Positions 12,089 to 22,778 of a DNA stretch of 64,000 nucleotides are shown piece by piece. The number at the start of each line of letters is the position of its first letter. The first letter of the stretch is position 1. The notes under the pieces were generated by a model, which worked only from the letters and a program-made list of their open reading frames with translations, was not told the DNA's origin and did not search any database. The stretch is from Punica granatum (taxonomy: Eukaryota; Streptophyta; Magnoliopsida; Myrtales; Lythraceae): positions 37,480,811 through 37,544,810 of the forward strand of contig NC_045128.1 in NCBI RefSeq assembly GCF_007655135.1, in the 5' to 3' direction. Made by a program: the position numbers and the translations under genes.

Positions 12089-12397
12089 ATGCACTTGCCT
12101 ATACCAAATGAATACACAGTTGATGTGTACGTTAAAGTCGGACAACACACGGGTCAAAGTCATGTCATTCACATCTATGCCGATACATTCGTGAGACTCC
12201 CTATGGTCTCACAGCAAGATTTGATCAACCCAAGAACTAAGGATAAGGAGCAAATATGTTTTGGTCCTCCTATTGTTTCTCCGTTACTTTCTCCAAGCGA
12301 CCAAAATGAATATATTACTACTGTAAATTTACAATGCAAAGTCGGGGCTTCTTTATATACTTTACATATTATCAGATACTTCATGCCGTCCCCATAA
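12089..12397 (+). CDS. Unrecognised 102-codon open frame, paralog at 44.9 kb
   Basis: I do not recognise this protein. A second copy at 44892-45098 keeps the last 65 or so codons open (shared LPMVSQQDLINPR and GASLYTL words) with about ten amino-acid differences and no frameshift. A third, truncated copy near 28867-28945 keeps only the first part. Because all three lie in the duplicated spacer downstream of PGG copies, conservation of the frame may be due to recency rather than function. It could be a fragment of a larger lost gene. No domain, signal peptide or membrane span is apparent. Confidence 0.2.
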   Translation: MHLPIPNEYTVDVYVKVGQHTGQSHVIHIYADTFVRLPMVSQQDLINPRTKDKEQICFGPPIVSPLLSPSDQNEYITTVNLQCKVGASLYTLHIIRYFMPSP

Positions 12398-12439
12398 TAA
12401 CAAGAAGTTATAAGGGTTAAATGTTTTTGTTCAAATTCT

Positions 12440-12780
12440 TAATTCTAGTATGACCTTATGGCTTGCTTATGGCTCGTCACTAGCCATGTGTGCCACCATT
12501 GCCTCCCTTGGCTACACCTTCTTCAAAACCATGTGGCTGGTGGTCCCAGCCAGATCAATTGATTCGCTCCTGAGACGAGCCCAAGTCTGATTCATACTAT
12601 GTCTGGGCTGTGATGATATGTATATTTCATCCGCATGTGTTACTGGCTCAGACGTTCTAAGTACAACGCTGCCTGGAGGGGCTCACGCATACTCGGTCCC
12701 AGCACGTCGAAAGTCGTAGTAGATTCACATGCACACTGGAAAATGGGTCTAGCTGATACCAAGCTAGCCAGCTAGAACTC
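12440..12780 (+). pseudogene. PGG-domain gene relic (3' part)
   Basis: The second half of a PGG exon is recognisable: the CLWL..LAMCATIASLGYTFFKTMWLV membrane region is followed, after breaks, by RMCYWLR and a tail resembling that of the copy at 17364-18275. Frameshifts and stops interrupt it, and the ankyrin exon and the PGG motif are missing. The tail contains an undisturbed GCTAG at 12763-12767, exactly the site where the LTR element at 45998 inserted in the sister copy. Confidence 0.75.
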
Positions 12781-13680
12781 ATTATATATGTTAAGGATGG
12801 ATTATCTACAGTGGACATATATAACCTAGCTAGCATGGCAAGAATTTCAACACACATATATAGGCAACAAATATGTGATTCGTCACAATACTATGTATGA
12901 TTGTAAGTACAATAGGTTAGGTCATGAACAATCCATTATACATAAAAGGTGAGCTTTTGCTTTCGGAGGGCCCATTGGTCTTTCCCCATGTCTCCCAAAA
13001 CTCCTAAAGACAGTTAAATTGTTGTTGATCACAAGAGTGCCGTGCAACGACGGGTAACTGATTCTGGAGATTTTTCCTTTGGAGACATTCTTTTGTCGTT
13101 ATCACGTTATCGCATATAATGTCCAGTAGTTGATTTTCGCACACTGGAAGCTTTCCTCGTAAGCATAGTTTCTTATTCAAGTTGTAGACTTCTTCCTCAG
13201 AAAAGTTAAAAGTGAATAAAAGGTAAAGCTACTCAGCAAAGAAAAGAAAAGGAAAAAAGGTCAACGAGACCTTGGGGTGCGCTCTTATTACCATGTCAAT
13301 TAATTTAAGAAGAAGCCATGAGTAGGGAGATGGAAGAAGTACGAGACCGTATTGCAAATCAAATATAGCACACTGAAAGAGGAGGAACCTATTAGCATGG
13401 ACATGAATGGATGGAGTTGAGAATTAATTATAACGGAGTTGTATTATAATGGAATAATATAAATGTTTATGTGTGGGATCTACCTTTTACACTTTGAATG
13501 AGTTATTTTGTTTTGTTCTGGGTAGAGTTAAATTAAAGTTGTGATTTCAAAATCATACTAACAAACCAAACATAACATTATTATTATTATGTGACAGAAA
13601 ATCTCACCGACAATTATCTAAACACAATAAATTCCGGGTGGTCTCTACAGTTAGGCTCTTTGTTGAAACTTAATCCTTTT
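12781..13680. other. Spacer, duplicated at 47.6-48.1 kb
   Basis: Paralogous to 47570-48130 except for about 240 bp at 13325-13570 that is absent there. That extra piece contains words such as GGGTAGAGTTAAATTAAA and ACAAACCAAAC that resemble the Tourist-like MITE at 43849, so it may hold a related insertion. No gene is seen. Confidence 0.5.
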
Positions 13681-13682
13681 CA

Positions 13683-13850
13683 ATGACAATGGAGAAGCTA
13701 GAGAGAGCAGGTGGTATGGTAGCACCGGCTCTGTGCTGCTAGAAGAGCGTTCCAGCTTCAGGTCTCCATGAAGCGGCCATCATGGGATCGGTTGCTGCCC
13801 CATATGCGTTGCTCGAGCGATAAGGGAAGCTAGTTGTTTCACCTAAAAAT
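13683..13850 (+). pseudogene. Ankyrin exon 1 relic (5' part)
   Basis: The first 55 or so codons of the ANK-PGG exon 1 are recognisable (the ATG, the AGG and GSV words, then LHEAAIMGSVAA in place of LYDAAIAGSVAA). At least two stop codons interrupt it. Similarity stops abruptly after GGGAAGCTAGTTG and unrelated sequence follows. The same truncated relic, with the same breakpoint, is at 48158-48330, so truncation preceded the block duplication. Confidence 0.7.
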
Positions 13851-14470
13851 ACACGAGCCAATCTCCAACTGACACGTGGTAAGACGTGTGTAACAGCGTG
13901 CCAGGGCATTGTCTCAAGGTTATGGCGAAAGCACTAGCTATCCTCATTGTCTTACAGTATAACTCCACAATTCAATAGTTCGTAGGTGTAAGCGGTAGCT
14001 GGGTTTCGTGTAGATAGAATTGTGTTGTATATTGCGAGTTCAAATAGGCGTTTAGATGATGAAGAGACTTGGAGGGTTAAACTGCCGAAGTTCTACCCAC
14101 GGGTGCATGACTGTATGCTTTAGAATGCTTGTGTAGGGAGCGGCCAGCTAGCCAATTCTATTGATAAGTCAATAGTTGAGCTGCTAGAAGACTCGCACGG
14201 GGTCCAAGTGACTCAGCTAGGGGCAGCAGAGCATAAAGAAGTCCCAGCCCAGGAGCCGAGATCGGGGTAAAAGCCAAATCCTTGCCCGGACGCGAGGACG
14301 AAAAAAGAGAGAATAGAGCCGAGGGCTCCGACGAAGAAAGATGAGAACGGAGCAAGACATTCTAAGGGTAGTTGAAGAAGAACAGAACCAAGGGATCCGA
14401 TGAGGAAGAGAGACGAAAGGGAAGAAAAAAGATGCGAAGGGGGTTGGAAGATGCAAAAATTCAATAAATA
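13851..14470. other. Unclassified sequence, duplicated at 48.3-48.95 kb
   Basis: Shared with 48331-48950 as part of the large duplication. It follows directly on the truncated ankyrin exon and ends in a purine-rich section (14275-14460). Reverse-strand open frames here are by-products of that purine bias. It may be a retroelement remnant; no domain is recognisable. Confidence 0.5.
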
Positions 14471-14644
14471 GTTATTTTAGGCAAAATAATAAAAATAATT
14501 AATATCTAACAAAAACCTAATGAAAATTTAAGCTATTAACCAAAACTTTTTTAAGAAATATATATATATAAAATTGGATAATCTCTTGCATAAATTGTTC
14601 TTATGTAGGTAAGACGTCATCTCATTGAAGGGTAGCATCTATAG

Positions 14645-15040
14645 GGTTGACCGAATTCCTTACCACTTGGATATGGAGAGCAATTGGGGGAGTTTCGAAT
14701 ACAATGAAGAAAATTTGCATGAAAAAATTCATTAAAAAAAAGAGAATCGATCTTCATTCGAGAAACTACCATTTATTCCTGTCAAATATATTGGAGAAAA
14801 TCCGCATGTGACATTCAATTACAAAGAAAGAAAAGAGAAACGACCTTTATTCGAGAACCTACTGTTTATTGAACCTGTAGAGTCCATTGAATCCCTTACC
14901 ACTTGAATCTGGATTGGTACTTGGGGAGCTTCAATCATAGAGAATAAATTATGCATGTGACAATTCATTAAAAAATGAGAGGAGAGAATAAAAGAGAGAG
15001 AAGAAATAACCTTCATTCAAGAAACTACCATTTGTTACCT
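14645..15040 (+). repeat. Imperfect tandem repeats, about 110-200 bp spacing
   Basis: The words ATTCGAGAAACTACCATTT, CCTTACCACTTG and AATTCATTAAAAAA recur two or three times at irregular spacing (near 14655-14770, 14840-14875 and 14890-15035). This indicates an old degenerate tandem array. No coding potential is seen. Confidence 0.5.
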
Positions 15041-16410
15041 GTTGAAGAACTCAAATAGTGTAAAATGCATATTTATAGTCAACTAAAGATATGTCTAAAT
15101 TTAATAAAAGAGAATATAATATTTAAAATACTGCAATAATTTATATAGACTATAATTTATACTGTAAATTATTGTAATGCTCTTATTATACTATATTTCA
15201 TTGTAAATAATCTATGTATCGGCCGATGTATATACAATGTATATAATCTATTGTATATTTTCTTCCCTTCTATATATTTTGTTGAGCTATATACATATAA
15301 TTTATATACTCTATTATTACATAATCTATATATTCTCTATTATTATCTATATGAGAATATTTCCTTTTTTTTATAAGAATATAATAATTTCCTTAATATA
15401 AATCAATGACGTGGCTACTATAAATCAGTAGTATATTTGAAATAAGATCGTATCAATGAATTAGGTTAATTGATATCTTAGAATTTTTAAATATCTAATT
15501 TACATTTTTATTATGATATCAGGATATTACCAATTTCCTAATTTGGTTTCTTCTTGAGCTTATAAATTGGCTAGTCATTCTATATATTTGGTGAGTCGAA
15601 TTATTGTGAATAAGAATTCCTATGGTTTAGGCCTAAGGTCACCACGTTTCGATGTCTCCTCCCTCTTTTCCTCTCCTTCTATTTTATTTTTCTTCACCCC
15701 CACCACTCAAAAACAGGGTTGGAGATAGGGGAGGCCAAATTGGGGTGGAAGGGCCTCTTGGAAACCCTGCTCTCCCAATGAGGTCACAGATCGACCGGAC
15801 ACTGCCGATTGATTGAACAAAGGGCTAAGTTTTCTTTTTTTAAAAATTTGTTATTTTGTTGTTTTTATTTATTTTTATATGCCACGCACAAAAGAAAAAG
15901 TCACGTGAACAAACCTTAACAGTTAGTTATAGAACGAACTTTAGGGTTTGGTTTGGGAGTGTTGCTATTAATGAAAAAATGCTGAAATAAAATCACTGAA
16001 AAGTAATTGCTTATTTTATAAGTTGTTGAGAGTTTGGCATGTTATTTTTCAAATCAGCTGAAATAATGGCTGAAAAGTTAAAATCACTGATATGTACATC
16101 AATAGAAGAATAAAATTTATTTCATTCACAAATAAAATTTCTATTGGTGTAATAAATGAGACAGATTAGACAATAGTTCTATTAGAACTATCCAATATAT
16201 ATATATATATATGGGCCTCCTTTGTTTAAATTGTGTGTGTGTGTGTGTGTTTGTATATATATATATAGATGAGATGGAGAGGTGAGGGCAGCATGGAATT
16301 ATGCAGAAAAGGAATGGAGTATTTTGGAAGTTAAAAGAAATTAAAGCTGCGGGTGTAGCGGCAGATATGAGAAGCAGGGCTCAATTGCAAAAATGAGTCA
16401 ACCGCCGGTG
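15041..16410. other. AT-rich intergenic sequence with TG/AT microsatellite
   Basis: No gene is seen. It includes a (GT)n/(AT)n compound run near 16196-16268. Confidence 0.6.
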
Positions 16411-16767
16411 GGGGAAAGCACACCAAATATAGTCTAACGTTCGAAGGAATTTTTAGTTTTAACCTAAACTTAATTTTTTACCTGAGACATCCCAACGTTG
16501 ATGTGTTGGTTTCACATCTATCTCGACGCTAATTTCACGTCCAAAATTGACGAAATTGCACACGTGGCACGTTAATTTTATGACACATGTAAACAAAATT
16601 ACAAAATTAACGTGCCACGTGTGCAATTCCGTCAATTTTGGACGGGAAGTTAGTGTTGGGCTAGATGTGAAACCAACACGTCAACGTTGGGATATCTCAA
16701 GTAAAAAATCAAGTTTGGATTAGAATTAAGAATTCTTTCAAACGTTAGGCTATATGGTGCAATTATC
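16411..16767. mobile_element. MULE-derived foldback MITE
   Basis: The two halves are long inverted repeats of each other (about 160 bp each), meeting near 16590. Each arm contains AACGTTGA, ACGCTAA/TTAGTG, CCAAAATTGACG and a CACGTG core (16561-16566 and 16616-16621). The same words, in the same order, form the terminal inverted repeats of the Mutator-like element at 53057-58725, so this is a deletion derivative or close relative. The outer ends are approximate, and no clean target duplication was identified. Confidence 0.8.
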
Positions 16768-16995
16768 TTTTTAAAAATTGAGGTTGAAGGTTTGGGAGCC
16801 TCACTGCACTCCCAAACTCACCCTAATTGTCACATTTAGCAAACGTTTAGGACTATTTTGAGGAAATCTGATACTTTTAGGATTTAAGTTAAAACTTTTT
16901 GCATGCTTTTAGGACTTCCGTGATAATTTAGCAGTATATTTACTACAATCTTATATAGTACGGTGATGAACAAAATTGCAGATTTCTTGCCTATA

Positions 16996-17272
16996 TGTTA
17001 AACTCACAACTGAGCCACTGAGTCACGCTTCAGTAACAAACTCAGAGAACGAGAGAGAAAGTAACACGCAAAGAAAATGAGGGAATGAAACACTTCATTA
17101 ACTGCACATATAAAATGAGAACTGCATACATCTGTCTTTTAAGACCCAACCAAAACACAACCAAAGGAAACTCTGCTAAGCTACTTTGTTGCTAACAATG
17201 AAACAACTAACTGCCTAAAGGATAGACAAACGGTTAGACTTTGTCCTATCAGCTCCTGACGCATCTCCAACA
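16996..17272 (-). mobile_element. Solo LTR, copia type
   Basis: On the minus strand the 277-bp sequence begins TGTTGGAGATGC and ends GAGTTTAACA, the TGTT...AACA ends typical of Ty1/copia LTRs. It is flanked by CTATA (16991-16995) and TTATA (17273-17277), a five-base target duplication with one mismatch. No second LTR or internal region is near, so it is a solo LTR left by recombination. It sits in what would be the 3' untranslated region of the PGG copy at 17364-18275. Confidence 0.7.
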
Positions 17273-17363
17273 TTATAAATATTCCTACTGTAGAAACTCC
17301 ACTCGTAACATAATGAGTTCTGGCAGGCTAGCACCAACTACTGGTATTGGCTGGATGAGTTTT

Positions 17364-18275
17364 TCAGTGTGTGTAAGAATCTACTATGAGTTTTGACGTG
17401 CTGGGACCAAGTCTGAGTAACCTCCTCCAGGCAGCTTTGTACTTGAAGCTTCTCAGCCAGTAACACATGCGGATGAAAAGTAAAAGCCCGACGATGTACA
17501 TCACTGCCCACACGCGGTGTACATCATTCGTGAGCCTTTCATATTGGCATATCAAGTGATCTGGGACCACCAGCCACATGGCTTCGAAGAAGGTGTAGGC
17601 AAGGCAGGTGACGGTGGCACACATGACAAGTGACAAGAGCCATAGGCAAAATTTGTTGCTGAGCGGGAACCCGCTTATGACCAGGAATAGGACCATGAGT
17701 GACCCGAAGAACGAGATCATGTTCCACCTCATGAAGGTCAAGTACTCGTCAGAATAGTAGTAAGCAAGCACCGCGTTCCCGGCAACACACGCTCTGCTGT
17801 TGTTGCGGGCACTGTTCCTGCTGTTAGTGGTGTCATTCTGCCACACACCACCCGGGTGTGCAATAGCCGCTTGGAAGGTGATGGTTGCGATCATGGTGGC
17901 CACCATCATCAGGGACCCCTTTGTGTCATTCATCCAGTCTCCTCTGTAGTCCATGATCTGCTTCAAAAAGAGCCACACCCATGTCTTCCATGCCTTTGGG
18001 ACTTGGGCTTGTTCCTCAGCAGGTAGGTCTACTGCTCCATCCACATCCCTCTTCGTGGCACCGTGGGTTAGACGTGGTGGAAGCACAACAGTCTCAGCTG
18101 CAGCTCCAGCTCTGGCTCCTGCTGCAGCTAGGATTTCTCGAATCTCCAGGCTCTTGAAGTCTTTGGGGGAGTGGTTTAGTACATTCAGTACTGTGAAATC
18201 CATCCCGTTCGTGATGTTAATTACTTCTGTCCTCGCTCTTGGTAACTCAAGCAGGAAATTAATTCTGTGGTGCAA
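17364..18275 (-). CDS. PGG-domain exon without its ankyrin exon (orphan exon 2)
   Basis: A 303-codon open frame equivalent to exon 2 of the intact ANK-PGG genes: the FLLELPRARTEV segment, the Ala-rich linker, a PGG motif at residues 141-143 (here AHPGGVW) and four membrane spans (about 120-140, 184-203, 208-230 and 250-270). No ankyrin exon is found upstream within 600 bases. The 5' edge of the exon is replaced by a small inverted-repeat sequence at 18269-18364, which also removed the splice acceptor. The annotated ATG lies in that foreign sequence. The frame has no stop or frameshift, so loss of the first exon looks recent, or a shorter protein is made. I favour a pseudogene in formation. 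Confidence 0.6.
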   Translation of the reverse strand: MHHRINFLLELPRARTEVINITNGMDFTVLNVLNHSPKDFKSLEIREILAAAGARAGAAAETVVLPPRLTHGATKRDVDGAVDLPAEEQAQVPKAWKTWVWLFLKQIMDYRGDWMNDTKGSLMMVATMIATITFQAAIAHPGGVWQNDTTNSRNSARNNSRACVAGNAVLAYYYSDEYLTFMRWNMISFFGSLMVLFLVISGFPLSNKFCLWLLSLVMCATVTCLAYTFFEAMWLVVPDHLICQYERLTNDVHRVWAVMYIVGLLLFIRMCYWLRSFKYKAAWRRLLRLGPSTSKLIVDSYTH

Positions 18276-18364
18276 TTATCGGATCAATCACTTTTTAGGA
18301 ATTAAATGATTAATTAATTATTCACTATTATTATAACCCAATGGCTCCAAAAAGTGATTGCACC
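18269..18364. mobile_element. Small inverted-repeat insertion at the PGG exon edge
   Basis: The left edge reads GGTGCAATTATC...AATCACTTTTTAGGA and the right edge is the complement of GGTGCAATCACTTTTTGGA, giving a 96-bp foldback. GGTGCAATTATC also ends the MITE at 16767. It may be a remnant of the same superfamily. No target duplication could be assigned. Confidence 0.4.
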
Positions 18365-18882
18365 ATAGGCTATCCCATCGACGCAGACAATTACTATATA
18401 TAGTATTGTATATAGTACTAGTTAGGCACGACGCTTCTAAATATTACAATTTGTATTCACCCAAAATAAAAATCACCCGAACAAATATTACAATTTGCTG
18501 TACCGAATCCTTAGTATAGTTCCATCAACTCATAAATGAAACTGTTTCTCATCATATACTTAATTTATTATAACATAAATAAATAAATTCGTTAAAATAG
18601 AAAAATCAGTTTAATATGTTTATAATTTAAATTCAGACATCCTCTTAATTCCAGACTATGTTTAGAAAATGTTCATTTCGACCGGTGTATTTTTCTCGAA
18701 GCTACTAAATCATTGCTCTTACTTGAGGTAATATAAGAACAATGAAAGTTAAATAAAATTGAATCCATGACTTCATAGTTTTGAGTTAGTGACTTGTGCC
18801 ACTGCAACAAGTCTACTTTCTCGAGGCCTAAATTGCACAATAAAAAAAATACATCATCTCACATGACACTTAAATTACAGTT
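18365..18882. other. AT-rich spacer, no gene seen
   Basis: No similarity to the ankyrin exon, which would be expected here if the orphan PGG copy were complete. The sequence passes directly into a 5'-truncated retrotransposon pol. Confidence 0.55.
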
Positions 18883-18890
18883 ACAAGGTC

Positions 18891-21581
18891 ATGCCTTTCG
18901 ATCTCAAAAACGCCGGGGTAACCTATCAACGAGCAATGGTCACACTCTTTCATGACATGATGCATAAAGAGATAGAAGTCTACGTCGACGACATGATTGC
19001 AAAGTCCAAAGAAGGTGAAGATCATCTAGTCAACCTCAAGTGACTCTTCAATCGTCTCAAGAAGTAGAAGCTCCAACTCAACTCGGCGAAGTGCACCTTT
19101 GGTGTCAAGTTAGGAAAACTGTTAGGGTTTGTAGTCAGTGAAAAGGGCATTGAGGTCTACCCCGACAAGGTCAAGGCGATCATGGAACTGCCCCCTTCAT
19201 CAACAGTGCGTGAAGTAAGAAGCTTCCTAGGAAGGCTGAATTACATCGCACGTTCCATAGCAAACTTGAAAGACAAATGCCAACCACTCTTCCGCCTACT
19301 TCGCAAAAATGCAGCGATCAAATAGGATGACGAGTGTCAGAAAGCTTTTGATACAGTCAAGGCATATCTAGTTCAGCCGCCGGTGTTGGTCCCCCCTTCA
19401 CCGAATCGTCCTCTCATCTTGTACCTGACAGTACGCCGACAATCCATTGGGTGCATGTTAGGACAAAAGGACGATTCCACACATGCAGAGCGAGCCTTCT
19501 ATTATTTGAGCAAGATGTTTACTGAAGGGTAGTCTAACTACCCTGAAATAGAGAAAATGTATTGCGCACTTGTGTGGGTCATGCAAAGATTCCGGCAATA
19601 TACTCTCTACCAAACCGTTCGCTTGCTGTCAAGGATAGATCCCCTGAAGTATCTGCTCGGCAATCCGTCCTCCATGAGGAACATAGCAAAACGGCGTTGC
19701 CAACTAACGGAGTACGACATCGAGTATGTGTTGCGCACATCAGTGAAGGGCCAAGCAATAGCAGATCATCTAGCAGAGTTTCCGATTGATGATGACACAC
19801 CAATCAACTCTGACTTTTCGGATGAAGGGATCCTCCAAGTGAATGATGAGGAGGAGAGTCCCGGGTGAAAGATGTACTTTGACGGCGCAGTCAATTCCAC
19901 CGAGTCCGGTATTGGCGCAGTGCTGATATCCCTTGAAGGACGTCATTTCCCTGTTGCAGCGAAGACTAATTTCCCCTACACCAATAACGTAGCCGAATAC
20001 GAAGCATGTATCCTTGGCTTATAGGCGGAAATCGACTTCAAAGTCAAGGAGCTAAAAGTGTTTGGCGATTCTAAGCTCACAATCTTTCAAACTCTCAAGC
20101 AGTGGAAGGCGAAGGATCCAAAACTGGTGCCGTATCACGAGTACCTCAAAGAATTGACAGAGAACTTCGAGAATATCTCATTTACATACACAGCACGCAT
20201 GAAGAATCAGTTTGCTGATGCACTCGCAACGCTCACATCCATGGTGAGCATTACGAATGAAAATCTCATCGAGCCAATCGAATTTGAGATTGCCAAGGGC
20301 CCTGCCCATTGCTACATGATCGAGGCTATCGATGGCAAGCCTTAGTATGCAGACATCAAGCATTTACTGCAAACTGGTCAATTCCCTGCATTCACTGATC
20401 GAAGGACTCTCCGACGCATCGCAGCACACTTCTTGTTGAGTGGCGAGACTCTCTATCGCCATTCATTAGACGCCACACTACTTCGGTGTGTCGATGGAAA
20501 TGAGGCACAACGCCTTATGGAAGAAATGCATGAAGGGAATTGCGGACCTCATATGAACGGGCTCATGCTCGCAAAGAAAATTATGCGATTGGGCTACTTC
20601 TAGTCTACCATGGAGACTGACTGCGTCAAGCATGTCAAGCACTATCACTTGTGCCAAGTCTACGCGAATCAGATCAGAGCACCACCCAATGAGCTGCATC
20701 CAATGACAGCTCCATGGCCCTTTTCAATGTGGGGCATGGACGTGATTGGTCATATCAACCCCAAAGCATCCAACGGATATTTGTTTATACTGGTAGCTAT
20801 CGATTACTTCACTAAGTGGATCGAAACTACCACCCTTGCATCAGTCACTGCGAAGGCCGTGGCATGCTTCCTTAAACATGACATCATTGCGTGGTATAGG
20901 GTCCCTGCAACTCTTGTCCTAGACAAGGCCAAGAACTTGAATAATAAACTCATCGACGAGCTCTGTGCACAGTTCAAGATCCAACATCGCAATTCCTCTC
21001 CGTATCATCCACAAATGAATGGTGCGGTAGAGGCAGCGAAATAGAACATAAAGGAAATCATTGAAAAAATGACGGTGAACTACAAATACTGGCACGAGAT
21101 GCTCTCGTTCGCGCTCTTGGCGTATCGAACTTGTGTTCGCTCGTCTACCAGGGCAACCCCGTACTCTTTAGTCTACGGCATGGAAGTAGTTCTTCTATTT
21201 GAAGTGGAGATTCCCTCCATGAGGGTCCTTGTCGAATCCAAGCTTAAGGAAGCATAATAGGCAAAACAACGCCATGAATAGCTTAATCTTTTTGACGAGA
21301 AGCGGCTCACAATACTTTGCCACGATCAATGCTATCAGCAGAGAATGGCCCGAGCATTCAACAAGAAGGTCCGTCCATACGAGTTCAGCCCTGGCGATCT
21401 CATCTTACGGAAAGTTTTGCACATTGCCTCATATTCAAGGGGCAAATTTGCATACAAATATGACGGACCTTTCATTGTCAAAGAAGTCTTCGATGGAGGA
21501 GCAATCATCCTTAATGACATGGACAGGAACGAAAATATGCTTTCAGTCAACGCCGATGCCCTCAAGAAGTACTATCCTTGA
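18891..21581 (+). pseudogene. Decayed Ty3/gypsy pol (Tat lineage): RT, RNase H, second RNase H, integrase
   Basis: One reading frame runs the whole 2.69 kb with no frameshift but eleven in-frame stops (19041, 19065, 19323, 19530, 19866, 20022, 20343, 20601, 21042, 21255 and 21258). In order are: reverse transcriptase with YVDDM at 18981-18995; the native RNase H and connection region; a second RNase H beginning MYFDGA near 19872; an HHCC-like zinc region near 20526-20660; an integrase core with its D, D and E residues; and a C-terminal domain ending near 21578. Two RNase H domains in this order mark the Tat lineage of plant elements. gag, protease and the first part of RT are absent, and no LTR pair was found. 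The FGLKNAG word reads FDLKNAG, and one zinc-ligand cysteine is tyrosine. Inactive. Confidence 0.9.
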
Positions 21582-22120
21582 CAGTTCTTCGTCATTCTGC
21601 TGCTTCTTCATGTACATGCATGTGCAATTCTATACATCTGCAATTTCTGTAAATTCTGTACAATCTTCCTCTTCTGTTCTTTCTCATCTCAGAATCTTGA
21701 GAGAAAAAGAATGAATTTTCCGCTAGATTGAAAACTTCTTTGAGGCGACCTAGGCAAAAATTAGGGAATGAGGGGCACGGTTTAAAATCCCGCAAAGGGG
21801 AGTCGTGGCAAAAGGAGAGCATGAAACGAAATCCTTGCTAGACTGAAAACCCGCAAAGGGCGGTTCAGGAAAAAGTTAGAGGAGCCGAGAGGTGCGATCG
21901 GACCCAATCAGGGTAGTCGTAGCAAAAGGTGAGCTCTAAATGAAGGAAGTGTTAAAAATAAAATACCCCGCTAGGTCGTCACGTGCCTTGCGGCCTAGGC
22001 AAAAGTTAGGGGACCTTTGGCAGCTCGACTATGAAAGAATAGCTACACTCAGTGTGAAGCGACAACGAGTAGTAGTTTTACAGTATTTGACGCAAGCAAA
22101 CTCTCCTTGACTCTCCGGGC
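21582..22120 (+). mobile_element. 3' non-coding region of the Tat-lineage element
   Basis: Downstream of integrase, short related phrases recur (CCGCTAG, GAAAACCCGCAAAGGG, GGCAAAAGTTAGGGGA). They form a loose array of about four copies between 21720 and 22015. Such arrays follow pol in plant Ty3 elements of this kind. No LTR start was recognised. Confidence 0.5.
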
Positions 22121-22778
22121 ATGAAACACATTTCGACGTGCAGTCAAATCATTGTATCCTTGATCTGGAGGATCCCAAAGATCCCTCCCTTTACCTTTAT
22201 GCACAATCCACGGGTTATGCCCGTTCTGCAAAAAGCTTTTCCTCTCAAATCATATTCTTGTGGGACACGGCCACCCCTTCAAATGGTCATCAAGTTTAAA
22301 TCCCTGAAGTATTATTACTTAGACTTCTTCACACTTCTTCATTATGGCTGTATGGTAGAACTGACAACGATTGTTAGCTCCCATGATTTCATATGCAAGT
22401 ATGAGGATGCAGACCCTGAAGGGTGTCTTTCTTTGACGAATGCATGTCTACCTCATGCCAAGAACTACGGCAAGTACCCATGGGGATTTTTTAAAAAAAA
22501 TAATTTTTATGTTTAGGAATATATTATATGTACATAACATTAATTTTGCCCAATTTACGTGCCACATGAGCTTTTTTGTTAATTTAGACAGAAAACTGAT
22601 GGTGGACTAGAATTGGAACAAAAATAAAATGTACATAAGCTTTCTTAGTAACTTTCAAAGGATGTGCTAGAGTTGAGAATAACATCGAAGGCAGGGTATA
22701 GCATACAGTGTAATTTTCTCTAGGTAGTTCCACTATAGATACTCCACATTATAACGAATTTTCGCTGGCTAGCACCGG
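22121..22778. other. Unclassified sequence between retroelement and PGG relic
   Basis: A 131-codon open frame is present at 22121-22516 but matches nothing I know and lacks codon or domain signals. It is most likely retroelement-derived or random. Confidence 0.4.
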
